Below, piece by piece: positions 62,661-64,000 of a stretch of 64,000 nt of DNA. A model generated the notes under the pieces. That model was given only the letters and a program-made list of their open reading frames with translations, did no database searches and was not told the DNA's origin. The translations under genes were made by a program, and so were the position numbers. The stretch is taken from positions 38,032,501-38,096,500 of the forward strand of contig CM049396.1 of the NCBI GenBank assembly GCA_026929865.2, written 5' to 3'. Position 1 is the stretch's first letter. Each line of letters begins with the position of its first letter. The DNA comes from Hyperoplus lanceolatus (taxonomy: Eukaryota; Chordata; Actinopteri; Uranoscopiformes; Ammodytidae).

Positions 62661-64000
62661 TCCGTTCCTAGGACAGCTGATTCCACACACAGAACTCTGA
62701 GTCAGTCGAGTAGCATGGAGAGTGCTTGGTAGACAGAGGGAGAGAACCCCCGGGGCAACGCTCAGCCAATCATGGAAGATAGACAGAGGAGAACAAATGT
62801 CAGAGAAATGGTATCAGTTATGCATTTAGCGTCGGCAGGACAATTTTTCAGTGGGAGGACAACCGGTACTCAGGCCCAGACAAACCGAGACCGAGGCAGC
62901 TCCTCAGACTGTTAATAATAACGCTATAACAATGTTAAACAATATGAACACAATTAACATTAAATTACATTGATATACAATCGGCGCCAGCCCCCCAGAC
63001 CCAGAGCCTGCCCCCCAGCACCCCGCCCCCAGAGAGCACGCCCCAGTGCGGCACTAGTCCCGAGGAGGACCGGTGCCATAGATAGAGAATAGACAGTATA
63101 GAATAGGGAAATAGCCAAATGCACCGCTGCCACGAGGAGCAACCACAGCCGAAACCCCCGAAGGGGCGACCCGTACAGCCCACTCGGGCCCACCGGACCG
63201 GCCATGCCCAGCCCATGAGGCAAGGCCTGAGGCGCCAAGCACAAAGGGCACGACGCATCTGCCGCCACCACTGGCACACCCAGATCTAGGACCGGCCGGA
63301 GGAGTACCGACGCTGGGCAGCGAAACACAGACGCCAACAGCGACGCCACAGAGCGGACCGCCAGACAGGGATAAATGATTAAAACAGTTTAAAAACAGTT
63401 AAAACGCAAATTGCATAGATCTATCTGCCCCATGACAATCTATTGTCTCCCGAGGCAGTCAAAAGCAACCCGCGTCAAACGATTAAAAACATTGCAGTGC
63501 CCACCTACCAGTGCAACAATTACACAATCTGCACCCGATGCCCCATTTCCACCCCACCCAACGGTCCAGTCAGGCAATAGCACGGCGCCACTGCAGACGC
63601 CTGAGCATGCACCCCGACACCACCACCCCCCGGCCACCCCCAGCCCAGAGCACACCAATGACAGCGGCAGGCAGCGCTGCCGCCCCAGTGCCCCACCCCC
63701 AGCCCAACCCCGTCAGCCGACATGACCACCCAGCCAAGCCCCGGAGGCCGCTGCGACCGCATGTCCGGAGGCAAGGCATGGTCCCACCCCCCAGCAGCGG
63801 CGCCCACGGTCAGACTCCAATTTGCCCCAGTCCGAGCGGGCAGGGCAGCCCACCGGAACAGCCCGGCACCTACCCCAGAGCAAACTCCCCCCCAGCAGAG
63901 GCCAGAGAACCGACCCCAGACAGGGTGACCCGCCACCGACCCCGCGCCAGCAGAGAGGTCGACGAGCGCTAACCAAAGGTTAATTCAAAGAGATAAGTCT
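62661..64000. repeat. C-rich block, probably continuing the repeat
   Basis: From about 62960 to 63960 the + strand is strongly enriched in C and A and poor in T, quite unlike any other part of the window. Long open frames on both strands are a by-product of this composition, and none shows a known domain. It may be a LINE leader or a diverged gene-like part of the same repeat. I see no host exon. Confidence 0.4.

Noticed and set aside
62960-63976. Several open frames of 70-150 codons on both strands
   Set aside because: They arise from C-rich composition, overlap in many frames, and show low-complexity translations without domains.
60305-64000. A terminal contactin exon with GPI signal and stop
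   Set aside because: No open stretch with a phase-1 acceptor, small residues and a hydrophobic tail was found; it is probably beyond the window.

Overview
This window is vertebrate, almost certainly teleost fish, nuclear DNA. It carries one host gene on the + strand, split into short GT-AG exons. Its introns are packed with fish-type transposons: Tc1/mariner, hAT, Harbinger and TTAA-flanked elements, L2-like and RTE-like LINEs, tRNA-derived SINEs, and a Ty3/Gypsy element. No bacterial, viral or organellar gene layout is present.

The host gene is a contactin of the CNTN3/4/5/6 subgroup, best matching contactin-5. Sixteen internal coding exons can be placed with exact, mutually compatible splice phases between 1320 and 60304. 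They give an uninterrupted reading frame of 2,322 nt (about 774 codons) that runs Ig3, Ig4, Ig5, Ig6, then four fibronectin type III (FN3) domains. Each domain is made by two exons, and the introns between domains are all phase 1. The signal peptide, Ig1 and Ig2 must lie upstream of the window. The last exon (GPI-anchor signal, stop codon, 3' UTR) must lie downstream or was not recognisable. The predicted product is an extracellular GPI-anchored neuronal adhesion protein.

Layout by region. 1-3.7 kb: Ig3 and the start of Ig4, with a TTAA-flanked MITE and a SINE. 3.7-10.2 kb: an intron with a Harbinger relic holding a nested hAT, a TTAA MITE and a nested pair of hAT-type MITEs. 10.2-19.3 kb: the end of Ig4, Ig5 and the start of Ig6, with a compound TA-flanked MITE, a mariner relic and SINEs. 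19.3-26.5 kb: an RTE-like LINE broken by a MITE, then a near-complete Tc1 element. 26.5-33.7 kb: the end of Ig6, FN1 and the start of FN2, with a short LTR element whose two LTRs look identical and a multi-layer MITE. 33.7-49 kb: one 15.3-kb intron that is nearly all transposon, including an antisense Gypsy element (36768-45881) broken by a SINE, a MITE carrying an L2-like LINE, and a fold-back Tc1 carrying a palindromic MITE. 49-60.3 kb: the rest of FN2, FN3 and FN4 among SINEs, MITEs and microsatellites, including a (TG)33 tract just before an exon. 60.3-64 kb: repeats, ending in a C-rich block.

The window does not hold an obviously new biological system. Its value is a clean exon model for a fish contactin gene and a readable insertion history, with target-site duplications, empty sites and nesting order visible in the sequence. 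Paralogue identity and repeat-family names rest on recalled family patterns and need database comparison.
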